This document shows positions 44,273 through 52,167 of a stretch of DNA of 64,000 nt, in pieces. The notes beneath the pieces were generated by a model. That model saw only the letters and a list, made by a program, of their open reading frames with translations, searched no databases and had not been told where the DNA came from. Position 1 is the stretch's first letter. Each line of letters opens with the position of its first letter. The position numbers were made by a program, and so were the translations under genes. Origin of the DNA: Entomobacter blattae (GTDB lineage: Bacteria; Pseudomonadota; Alphaproteobacteria; Acetobacterales; Acetobacteraceae); the NCBI RefSeq assembly GCF_014672835.1, contig NZ_CP060244.1, positions 971,001 to 1,035,000 of the forward strand. The letters are read 5' to 3'.

Positions 44273-45616
44273 CGTGCTGTTGGAATCAAGGGTGCAGGAA
44301 AGGGTCTCTTGCTCGGTTTCAACTTGGAAGGTGGCATGGTCGATCTTAAAGCGTAGACGCAATTGGTGGGCAAGCTCTGATAGGCTGAGTTGTTCTGCTG
44401 GCCCTGGATAGACAAGATGGGCTGTTAAGGCTGTTTCTGTGGTGCTCATGGGCCAGATATGGAGGTCATGAATAGCCATTATGCCAGGGTATGAGCGTAG
44501 GAACTGGGCAATTTCATCAAAATCTATGCCTGGGGGAACGGCATCAAGGGCCATATCCAGAGAATAGCGCAGTAAGGACCAGGTGGCCAGAATAATGGCG
44601 GCTGAAACCCCCAGACTGATGGCAGGGTCCAGCCACAGCCACTGGGTAAAATAGATTATCCCTCCCCCAATCACCACTGCCAAAGACATCAGGGCATCAG
44701 CAGCCATATGCAGGAAGGCCCCACGGATATTCAAGTCTTCCTTCTGGCCTGCCATAAACAACATGGCCGTTCCCCCGTTAACGAGAATACCCAGACCAGC
44801 GACAATCATCACAGTCAGGCTGGCAACAGGCTGAGGGTTGAAAAGCCTGAGGATTGCTTCCCAGATAATCCCCCCCGTTACCAGCACCAGTAACAGCGCA
44901 TTGGCCAGCGATGCCAGGATCGATGAGCGCCTAAGACCATAAGTATATCGATTAGAGGGCTTGCGGCGACTAAGGACTTCAGCCGTCCAGGCAACCGCCA
45001 GGGCCAAAACATCTGAGAGATTGTGGCCTGCATCGGCAAGCAGCGCCAATGAGCCAGCAAAAAGCCCCCATAGAGTTTCTATGCCAATATAGAGGCTGTT
45101 AATGATAATTCCCAAAGCAAAAGCGCGCCCGAAAGAGGTAGGGGCGTGAACATGGTGGTGCCCTACTCCATGGGTATGGGTGTGATGGCTATGAGGGGTG
45201 TGCTCATCATGGCCATGGTCATCATGATTCTCAGGGGAGTTGTGTGGATGATCATGATGATGTCCCTCGCTATGGTTCTCCGCATACCCGTTGTTATGCT
45301 CATTGTCATATCCATTATCGTGTTCTCTATCATGGCCACTATTATCGTTTCTGCCGTAGCCTTTGTTATCGTAGGCTTTGTTAAGGTCTTTATCATGGCT
45401 TTTGTTATGGGGGTCCTTGTCAGGGGAGTTCTTGCCATGGGGAAAGTTCTTGTCGTGGGTGGTATGATTATGGTTATGATCCTGAGGCCCTTCCTTCCCT
45501 TGGAGGTGATAACCACTGTGATCTTGTTGCCCAGGGTCGGGGTGGGGGCTCTGGCCTGCGGGGTCATCAGGGGAGAGAAGCGGGGCTGGGGGCCTGGGCT
45601 GCAAAAAAAGAGGCAT
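44267..45616 (-). CDS. CDF zinc exporter (ZitB/CzcD-like) with a long His-rich N-terminus
   Basis: 449 residues. The first about 155 are extremely rich in His, Asp, Asn and Gly (HDHNHNH-, HHHDHPH-type runs), likely a metal-buffering tail. The conserved part follows with ALLADAGHNLSDVLALAVAW (HxxxD) and FLHMAADALMSL (HxxxD), giving the Zn2+ site, six helices, and a C-terminal domain with HDLHIWPMST. It probably forms a metal-resistance pair with the FieF-like gene downstream. The tail is far longer than usual and looks repeat-expanded. Confidence 0.92.
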   Translation of the reverse strand: MPLFLQPRPPAPLLSPDDPAGQSPHPDPGQQDHSGYHLQGKEGPQDHNHNHTTHDKNFPHGKNSPDKDPHNKSHDKDLNKAYDNKGYGRNDNSGHDREHDNGYDNEHNNGYAENHSEGHHHDHPHNSPENHDDHGHDEHTPHSHHTHTHGVGHHHVHAPTSFGRAFALGIIINSLYIGIETLWGLFAGSLALLADAGHNLSDVLALAVAWTAEVLSRRKPSNRYTYGLRRSSILASLANALLLVLVTGGIIWEAILRLFNPQPVASLTVMIVAGLGILVNGGTAMLFMAGQKEDLNIRGAFLHMAADALMSLAVVIGGGIIYFTQWLWLDPAISLGVSAAIILATWSLLRYSLDMALDAVPPGIDFDEIAQFLRSYPGIMAIHDLHIWPMSTTETALTAHLVYPGPAEQLSLSELAHQLRLRFKIDHATFQVETEQETLSCTLDSNSTV

Positions 45617-45930
45617 GGGCAGGGTTAAACTTTCATAGAGAGAGTTTGAAAGAGGCTTGTTATTCTGCTTTTATAAGGAGGTCTTCCTTACGCTCTTACT
45701 ATATACATGACTGTTTTCTGGAAGAAAAAGAAAAACAACCTCTCCCCTTATACTTGCCCGAATCCCACCCCTGGTTGAGTGTCATGTTCTGCTCATCCAC
45801 TCCCATGCAAGACAGAGCTGCATTTTTTCCCAGATCGAGTCAGGTTTCCCCAGATCAAATCAGGCGATTTTTCTCTCTTTGTTACAGTAGCATCTTTTAC
45901 CCCCAAACTCTGCAGAAGACCCAATACTTC
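45617..45930. other. Spacer upstream of the His-rich CDF gene
   Basis: An open plus-strand frame (45646-46035) overlaps the relA/spoT relic in antisense and lacks protein character. No gene supported. Confidence 0.5.
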
Positions 45931-46170
45931 CTAACGGATATCCTCAATAGCATCTACCCCCTGGCCACGCAGATCATTCAAGTGGATGAGGGGAAAAAAC
46001 AGAAGATGAAACCCATCTGTTTCCTGAGCACGTAGATCATTCAAACGAGCGCGTATGGGAGAATTCGCTTTGGGTTCCAGCTCTGCAAAAGAGAGATTTT
46101 GCAGTTCTGTCTTAACCTTATCCATCCCAATACGCGCTGCTAAGGGGACAAGGTTTCTGATATCTGGATG
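45931..46170 (-). pseudogene. relA/spoT relic ((p)ppGpp synthetase fragment)
   Basis: About 80 codons matching the RelA/SpoT region after the HD domain: PLAARIGMDKVKTEL, LSFAELEPKA, RARLNDLRAQ, then GVDAIEDI. The LNDLRxQ segment occurs twice with 15 foreign residues between, a small internal duplication. Catalytic HD and synthetase motifs are missing. It is a scrap in a spacer, not a gene. Confidence 0.8.
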
Positions 46171-46505
46171 AGCCGGAATAATTTTTATCCAATCTTGCTG
46201 TTTTTTTCCTGATATTAAAAACCTGGCATCAAAAATCTTGGTATCAAACAAACATCTTGGCATCAAAAAAGTGGGACTGATCCATGGAAGAGATTCCTTG
46301 CAAGATGCTAGTATCCTGCATGGGGAAGACTCTCCAGGAGAAAGCTGTGTAGGATAATTAGGTGGGAGGCTGCTAGTACCCTGTACGAGGAAGATCCCTT
46401 TGGGGATAAGGATATTAAGAGCAAAAATGGATCATCCCCCCAGTGTTATAAGAACCCAGTGCAGAAAAAATCCAGTGCGGTAAGACCTTAGTGTAGAAAG
46501 AATCC
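46171..46505. other. Spacer with partial duplications
   Basis: GCTAGTATCCTGCATGGGG (about 46309) and GCTAGTACCCTGTACGAGG (about 46371) mark a degenerate direct repeat about 60 bp apart. A 16-bp minisatellite follows. Confidence 0.45.
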
Positions 46506-46517
46506 AGAGCAGTAAGA
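46437..46517. repeat. Degenerate minisatellite, unit 16 bp
   Basis: On the minus strand, five imperfect copies of GGATTCTTTCTACACT. It abuts the end of the dacA relic. Confidence 0.65.
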
Positions 46518-46807
46518 ACGAGCCTTGCGCTGGTGGGTAGATAAAGGAGCTTCTGCCACTTCTGAAGTATTAGGAGAGGCCAAATGACGTACAGTCTTAC
46601 GCCGATGCCGCACAGTATGGGCGGGGTAAGATGACGAAGCCCGGGGCGAGTACCAAAGGATGCGCCACTACAGGGGGCCCTTTTCGAGCGAATCCATCAT
46701 CAAGGATATTGGCCCATAATGGAGCTTCTTTGCGGGTTGTTATGAGCCCCTAAAACAACGCCAATCAACCGAACATCTCCCCGCTGGGCTGAGGTCACCA
46801 GATTATG
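46506..46807 (-). pseudogene. dacA-type D-Ala-D-Ala carboxypeptidase relic with a frameshift
   Basis: Begins NLVTSAQRGDVRLIGVVLGA, the segment after the KTG motif in DD-carboxypeptidases (PBP5/6 type), then shifts frame near 46700 and continues ILDDGFARKGPPVVAHPLVL into a basic tail (HTVRHRRKTVRHLA). The catalytic SxxK, SxN and KTG parts are missing. A dead 3' fragment. Confidence 0.7.
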
Positions 46808-47889
46808 CTATGTGATTGGCTAACTACCCCCTGGATGGGAACGATCATCCGACCCAGTGCGGCCACGCAGTGCGATAAGAATCCCCAGCCAGGCGGAGTG
46901 TGGTGTACCGCTCATGGCATAGAGTATGGTATAGAGGGCCCCCAAGAACGATTCCTTCCCCTCTCCCTATAAAACCATAATGTCAGCCAAGGAGAGGATT
47001 AGTGGAGAGGATCAGTGGGAGTGTAAATAACGTAATAACACGTATGAGCAGCTAGGGAGCTAAAACTTTCTCAAATAGGTGACTGGCACAGAGAGGAAGA
47101 TTCTCTTCCTCCCTCTGAAAACCCACCAGAAGATCAGGAACAGTCTTCCTCCGAAGAAATAGCCTCTGAAGAAACCGCAGGCTTGCAAGCGTAACTTCAG
47201 CAGATCAGCAGTCATGATCAGTCTGAAACATCTGAATGATAGGTTGGGGAGACCAAAATGAACAATCAGACCGCTGGCAGCTCAACAGGCCCAGGTCAGA
47301 CAAACTAGATCAGACAAACCCGACCAGACAAAAAGGAAATACACCTATCGTTGAGCACGCTCCTTATCGTAAGTATGAAGAGAGGCAGAGATCAGGCTAA
47401 AGCCAAACTCAAGATAAGGGAATACGCAAACAGGTTGCCACAGAATAAGCAGAATGTAGAATAAGGAGGGATATTGGTAACCAGCAGATGCTGAGGAAAG
47501 AGGCACTGAGGAGAGAAGATAACGGCAAAAACTGGCCCTGGCTCAGCAAGATCAGCAAGGGTGGCAGGGGAGGCTGGAAGAAGGAGCCAATGTTTTGGCA
47601 AGTTTGGGGGTTTGACAAGTTTTGGATGATAGCCCTTTGATGCGGCTGAGGAAGAGAGCATGGTGTTTTCCTCTTTTGGCCCTTCTCTTTTAACTTTACC
47701 TTCTGGTATTACCTTCCTGGTATTGTGACTTTCTGGTATCGTTTTTTCTCCTCGTCTGATCAGTATAACGCTGAATGTAAAATACGATGCTGCGCTGTTG
47801 TCGTGGTTTTATTTGGACAATGGTGACGGAGATTTTGTCATCCGGCATGAAACTGGCGAGCTCTCTTCAGACGGGAAGTATTTTAACAG
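46808..47889. other. Long spacer, partly decayed coding sequence
   Basis: An acidic frame near 47080-47195 (EDQEQSSSEEIASEETAGLQA then stop) and one at about 47780-47895 (YLDNGDGDFVIRHETGEL) look like former coding sequence, but I cannot assign them. CAGACAAAC words repeat near 47295-47330. No intact gene. Confidence 0.45.
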
Positions 47890-47960
47890 TTGGCCATAGT
47901 GCACGAGATACATTTGCCATGCTCCACCAGCAGGGGGTTGTGATGCACGTCAAGCCCTTT
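47890..47960 (+). pseudogene. Partial duplicate of the downstream FAD oxidoreductase gene
   Basis: A 71-bp near-identical copy (I count only a few mismatches) of 48944-49014 within the intact gene that starts 160 bp later. Same orientation, abrupt ends. Confidence 0.85.
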
Positions 47961-48120
47961 AACAGGAAGTATTTATATGCCCTTTACGGAGGAATATAGG
48001 GCCACGCTGCTGGTTGCGTAAAGGGGCGGGACGTTCTACCTTACGCCATGTTTGAGCAGACGATGATGGGTCTTATGAGATTGTGCGTTGAGTGTGGTTT
48101 TTTGGGAGTGAGTTTTTTAG

Positions 48121-49767
48121 ATGTTGCGTTTAACTGAACTGAAATTACCCCTGGACCATTCCCCCCAGGCGTTGACAGAGGCGATCTGTAAGCGGCTTGG
48201 CATTGCCCCCCATGCCCTTGAGCGCTACGAGGTAACCCGTAGGGGGTACGATGCTCGTAAACGCGGTCAGATCAGCTTTGTTTACACGTTGGAATGCTAT
48301 TTGAAAGACCCAGCCTTAGAAGCCCAGCTGCTAGAAAAGGCCAAGGGCCAAAAAGGGGTTAGCCTTGCTACACCCCGCCTGTATCATTTTGTTTTAAAGA
48401 ATGGGGCACAGCTTGCCAGCCATCCGGCATTTTTGCGTCCGGTTATTATAGGGGCAGGCCCGTGTGGGGTTATGGCAGGCCTTATTCTGGCACAAATGGG
48501 GTTACGCCCCTTGATTTTGGAGCGGGGCAAAGTGGTGCGTGAACGTACAGCCGATACGTTTGCCTTTTGGCGCCAGTCTATTCTTAACCCGCAAAGCAAT
48601 GTGCAGTTTGGCGAAGGGGGAGCCGGTACATTTTCCGATGGTAAGCTGCATAGCCAGATTAGTGATCCTCACCATTATGGCTACAAGGTCTTGCAGGAAT
48701 TTGTTAAAGCGGGCGCTCCGGAAGAAATTCTCTACCTGTCTAAGCCCCATATTGGCACTTTTCGTCTGGTGTCTATGGTCGAGCATATCCGCACTGAGAT
48801 TGAGGCCCTTGGGGGGGAGTATCGTTTCAATACGCAGGTCACAGGGTTAAGGTTAGGAAAAACCGCAGAAGGCCAGCACCATATAGAGGCGGTTTGTACG
48901 CAAGAGGGGGAAGAAATTGCGGCAAGCCATGTGATCCTGGCTATTGGCCATAGTGCACGAGATACATTTGCCATGCTCCACCAGCAGGGGGTTGTAATGC
49001 ACGCCAAGCCCTTTTCGATTGGCGTGCGCATTGAGCATCCCCAAAGCTTGATTGATCAAGCCCGTTTTGGGGCCTATGCTGGCCATTCAGCGCTGGGCGC
49101 AGCGGACTATAAGCTGGCTTGGCATACAGATGATGAGCGCGGTGTGTATTCCTTTTGTATGTGCCCAGGGGGAAGCGTTGTGGCAGCCACTTCAGAGCCG
49201 GGCCAGGTTGTAACCAATGGGATGAGCCAGTATTCTCGTGCAGAACGCAATGCTAATGCTGGGTTGGTGGTGGGGGTAACCCCTGGAAAGGATTTTCCCA
49301 ACCAGGTTCTGGCGGGGGTGGATTTTCAGCGGAAATGGGAAAAATTGGCCTATGAGGTGGGTGGTGGCCAGTATTTTGCGCCTGCCCAAAGGGTTGAGGA
49401 TTTCCTAGCCCATAGGGCTTCCACTCATATAGGGGAGGTTATCCCTTCCTATAAACCTGGGGTTACACCAGCGGATTTGCGGGCTTGCCTGCCAGCTTTT
49501 GTGAGCAATGCCCTACAAGATGGGATTGCGGTTTTTGAGCGTAAGCTGCCTGGCTTTTCCAAAAAGGATGCCATGATGACGGGGGTGGAAACCCGCACCT
49601 CTTCGCCCGTGCGTATTCCCCGGAATGAAAAGGGGCAAAGTCTGGGCGTTAAAGGGCTTTATCCCGCAGGAGAAGGGGCAGGTTATGCAGGGGGAATTCT
49701 CTCAGCGGCGGTGGATGGTATTCGGGTCGCAGAATGGTTGGCCCAGGATATGTCTGATCAGGCGTAA
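48121..49767 (+). CDS. FAD-dependent oxidoreductase (COG2509 family)
   Basis: 548-residue flavoprotein. An N-terminal about 95-residue domain (LKLPLDHSPQALTEAICKRLG) precedes the FAD-binding Rossmann motif VIIGAGPCGVMAGLILAQMG, then ILERGKVVRERTADTFAFW, FGEGGAGTFSDGKL, and the C-terminal GLYPAGEGAGYAGGI. This is the COG2509 uncharacterised dehydrogenase layout; the substrate is unknown. A fragment of this gene lies duplicated upstream. Start ATG 48121; upstream GTTTTTTAG lacks a strong ribosome site. Confidence 0.88.
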   Translation: MLRLTELKLPLDHSPQALTEAICKRLGIAPHALERYEVTRRGYDARKRGQISFVYTLECYLKDPALEAQLLEKAKGQKGVSLATPRLYHFVLKNGAQLASHPAFLRPVIIGAGPCGVMAGLILAQMGLRPLILERGKVVRERTADTFAFWRQSILNPQSNVQFGEGGAGTFSDGKLHSQISDPHHYGYKVLQEFVKAGAPEEILYLSKPHIGTFRLVSMVEHIRTEIEALGGEYRFNTQVTGLRLGKTAEGQHHIEAVCTQEGEEIAASHVILAIGHSARDTFAMLHQQGVVMHAKPFSIGVRIEHPQSLIDQARFGAYAGHSALGAADYKLAWHTDDERGVYSFCMCPGGSVVAATSEPGQVVTNGMSQYSRAERNANAGLVVGVTPGKDFPNQVLAGVDFQRKWEKLAYEVGGGQYFAPAQRVEDFLAHRASTHIGEVIPSYKPGVTPADLRACLPAFVSNALQDGIAVFERKLPGFSKKDAMMTGVETRTSSPVRIPRNEKGQSLGVKGLYPAGEGAGYAGGILSAAVDGIRVAEWLAQDMSDQA

Positions 49768-49831
49768 GGGCTTTTGATCAGGCACAAGGGTTTTTGATGA
49801 AGTATAAAGGAAGGCGTAAGGGAGAAGAGTG

Positions 49832-50071
49832 TCCCGTACCGGCAGCAATAACAAGCACGTTCTCCTCTTCCCTGACATCATTTAGCTGGAGCATTCGGCC
49901 AGTAATGCGGGGCTCTGTCAATACGCGACCTTCCCCTAGAGAAAGGTTTCCATCAATATAGGAAAAATCCTTGAGAGAGTCTGGGGTGCATTGCTCTCGT
50001 GGGAGATGGCGCATAATAGAGACAATACGCGGATCGTTAATTTGTTGTGGACGGATTTGTGCGTCAACCAT
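49832..50071 (-). pseudogene. pcm-type relic (protein-L-isoaspartate methyltransferase, N-terminal fragment)
   Basis: Eighty codons starting MVDAQIRPQQINDPRIVSIM, through FSYIDGNLSLGEGRVLTEP, to VLVIAAGTG where the SAM-binding motif I begins. After GTG the frame is unrelated and stops at 49778; the rest of the enzyme (over 100 residues) is gone. A longer frame begins at 50200 but those residues are not family-like. Non-functional. Confidence 0.8.
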
Positions 50072-50200
50072 TTTCTGAAGTGTAAAAATGTGTCTTTCCT
50101 GTTTACTTATTTTTCTGTTGCTTTTTATTCCCCTTATCAGTGATTGGAGTGGCCCATTCGGCAGTGTGAGGGCTTTGGGGGCATAAGATAAATGGGGCAC

Positions 50201-50721
50201 TCACTAAGGGTTCTTCTTTTCTATTTTCTATTTTCTATTTTCTATTGTCTTCAAACAGGATTTTAAAGGAGAATAAGAATAAAGAAGTGGGAGAATCCTG
50301 CCTTTTTCATCGTCAATTTTTCGAAGGATCGTTAACAGTAACAGTGATAACCCCATTCAAATTGGTTGGGGGGTGGTGGGGATAGAAATATGGCTTACAA
50401 TCCCACCCTAAAGCCTCCCCATCAAAACCTTCCCATCCCTATCATTTCCGCATTACAGCGGACTGGATTTACAGTAGACTGGAGGGGAGAGGTCGTCCTT
50501 TGTGGAAAGGACTTTTCCGAACTATAGTTTTTACATCGTTAGAACTAAAACGCTGTCATGGCATTGCCTTTTCTTTCCTTTTTCGTAAGCACAAAATTTC
50601 TCGTTCTTACTTTCCTTTTAGTTCCGCCCTCATCTTTTTGAGCTTCCCGTAGGTTGCGCATAAGCAGCATTGGGAATGGTTAAAATGAGGAAAAAATTTC
50701 TCATTTTTTTAAAAAATTTTC
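50201..50721. other. Spacer before hsp20
   Basis: Holds a short (TTTTCTA)4 array at about 50217-50244. Otherwise AT-rich with no gene. Confidence 0.5.
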
Positions 50722-50749
50722 TTGAAATGCCCTGTAAGAGAATTATATC
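50722..50749 (+). promoter_or_regulatory. Promoter-like elements of hsp20
   Basis: CTTGAAA (50721-50727) and TATATC (50744-50749) with a 16-bp spacer. CTTGAA also fits the -35 of heat-shock sigma RpoH; the -10 is not a clear RpoH match (lacks CCCAT), so either sigma could use it. Confidence 0.5.
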
Positions 50750-50754
50750 AATTT

Positions 50755-50853
50755 TAACCGATGAGATAATTATTGTTTATCGGTAATTCTTATATAACTC
50801 GCCATGATGGGAGTTAATGAATTTTCTAACCTTGCTTTTGAAGGAGGTTTGTC
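50755..50853 (+). promoter_or_regulatory. ROSE-like RNA thermometer in the hsp20 leader
   Basis: The leader folds by eye into a first hairpin CCGAT...ATCGG (50758-50783) and a last hairpin (50828-50849), AACCTTGCTTTTGAAGGAGG plus TT. In the last one the ROSE hallmark TTGCT faces the Shine-Dalgarno AAGGAGG, closed by AACCT/AGGTT with the expected weak G-G and C-A positions inside. The start codon follows at 50854. This is the layout of ROSE elements that free the ribosome site on heating. Confidence 0.7.
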
Positions 50854-51387
50854 ATGATGATGACCTATGATTTTGCACCACTTTTAAGAAATACCATTGG
50901 GTTTGACCGGCTCATGAATATGGTGGGGGATGTTGTCCAGCAAGGCAGCACATTGCCCTCAAGCTATCCCCCTTATAATATTGAAAAGTTGGCTGAAGGC
51001 GAATATCTGCTAACGATGGCCGTTGCAGGATTTGATCGGCAGGATATTGATATTGAGGTAGAAGGCAATAGCCTTACTGTTTCTGGCCGTATTGATGAGG
51101 CCCCCAAAACGGGCGAAATCCTCCATCGTGGTATTGCCTCGCGCGCTTTCCAACGCCATTTCACCTTGGCTGATCATGTTGTGGTCGAAAAGGCAGAGCT
51201 TTCTAAGGGGTTATTGCATATTGGCTTAAAGCAGGTGCTGCCTGAAGCTCTTAAACCCCGTAAAATTGCAGTTGTTGAAGGTCAAGAGAGGAAACGCGTT
51301 ATAGAATCAGCGGGCTCTTCCTCTCAGGCCAACGCCCAGCAGGCTAGTGAAAGAGCGTCTGAACCATCTTCTTCCCTGCAAGCCTAA
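50854..51387 (+). CDS. Small heat shock protein (Hsp20/IbpA family)
   Basis: ATP-independent holdase of 177 residues binding unfolding proteins in the cytoplasm. The alpha-crystallin domain spans about residues 45-135: YNIEKLAEGEYLLTMAVAGF, LTVSGR, RGIASRAFQRHFTLADHV, and GLLHIGL. The first about 20 residues (YDFAPLLRNTIGFDRLM) are the IbpA-type N-terminus. The tail is Ser/Ala/Glu-rich and longer than usual. A ROSE-like leader suggests translational heat control. A strong terminator lies downstream. Confidence 0.95.
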   Translation: MMMTYDFAPLLRNTIGFDRLMNMVGDVVQQGSTLPSSYPPYNIEKLAEGEYLLTMAVAGFDRQDIDIEVEGNSLTVSGRIDEAPKTGEILHRGIASRAFQRHFTLADHVVVEKAELSKGLLHIGLKQVLPEALKPRKIAVVEGQERKRVIESAGSSSQANAQQASERASEPSSSLQA

Positions 51388-51535
51388 CCTCGCCAATAGC
51401 TCGTAGCTTAAGCCTTTTTTGTTCTTGAAAAATTGCGTTTGGGCTATGGGCCCCTGTTGGGGGCTATGAGGAGCAGTCTCTGGTTCTATGGTCAAGAAGG
51501 ACGATAGATTGTGTGCCTTCCTCTTCGAGAATGAA

Positions 51536-51567
51536 ACAGGATCCTGAAAATAGGGTCCTGTTTTTTT
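51536..51567 (+). terminator. Rho-independent terminator after hsp20
   Basis: ACAGGATCC/GGGTCCTGT stem with an 8-nt loop, followed by TTTTTTT. About 150 bp past the hsp20 stop. Confidence 0.88.
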
Positions 51568-51602
51568 GTCTAGAAGGTTTCTTGCTGTTGTATCTGCCTG
51601 AG

Positions 51603-51839
51603 TTAGGGGCAGCTGGCCCCCACCAGGGCCAAGGCCCCTGAGATGCGGGAGAAGAGCCCGGAATGGTCAACCGTATAAATGGTTATTTCCGTTACCCCTC
51701 GTGCAGGTAGATGCTGGGCTTGAATGGTAAGGGGCTGTTTATTACGTTCGATCTCAATAATCATAGAGGTATGACGCAGATGGGTTTCCTGATCGAAGGA
51801 GAGCCAATACCCCTCATAGTCTAAAAAGAAGAGAATAAG
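51603..51839 (-). pseudogene. glnD: glnD relic (PII uridylyltransferase fragment)
   Basis: Seventy-eight codons then a stop: GYWLSFDQETHLRHTSMI, LTIQAQHLPARGVTEITIYT, VDHSGLFSRISGALALVGAS. This is the segment joining the HD region to the first ACT domain of GlnD. Nucleotidyltransferase and HD catalytic parts are absent. The reading frame is clean but has no start; it is a fragment. Confidence 0.85.
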
Positions 51840-52167
51840 GAGACTTCTGGGAGGGCAAGGAGAACCACCGGTGAATAAACACCCTTTATTTTCCTGAGAA
51901 TGAGGCGTTAGAATGAGGCATTAGGAGCCAAGTTTCTCTGATCGGGCTGAAGTGAGGCACTCAGAGGAAGAAAGTGGAGCAGCCTGGGGGTGGGTTACTG
52001 CCCTTGTAGAGAGTTTGCTTGCTCTAGTGATATTTTTGTTTGGTAGGTCCCGTTCTACGGGGGTAGACTCATACTGGCCAAGCTAAACGCTTTACTAGGC
52101 AACCTCTTTGAGGGCTCTCTTCATGAAGTGCGCTGCCCTTACAAACATTTCTTATGGGGAAGAGATG
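51840..52167. other. Spacer before the priA 3' end
   Basis: GAATGAGGCGTTAGAATGAGGCATTAG is a short direct repeat near 51898-51925 (given here as two words, GAATGAGGC twice). No gene supported. Confidence 0.45.

Noticed and set aside
45146-45628. Hydrophobic plus-strand frame rich in Met, Ile and Val
   Set aside because: It is the antisense reading of the His/Asp codons of the CDF exporter tail.
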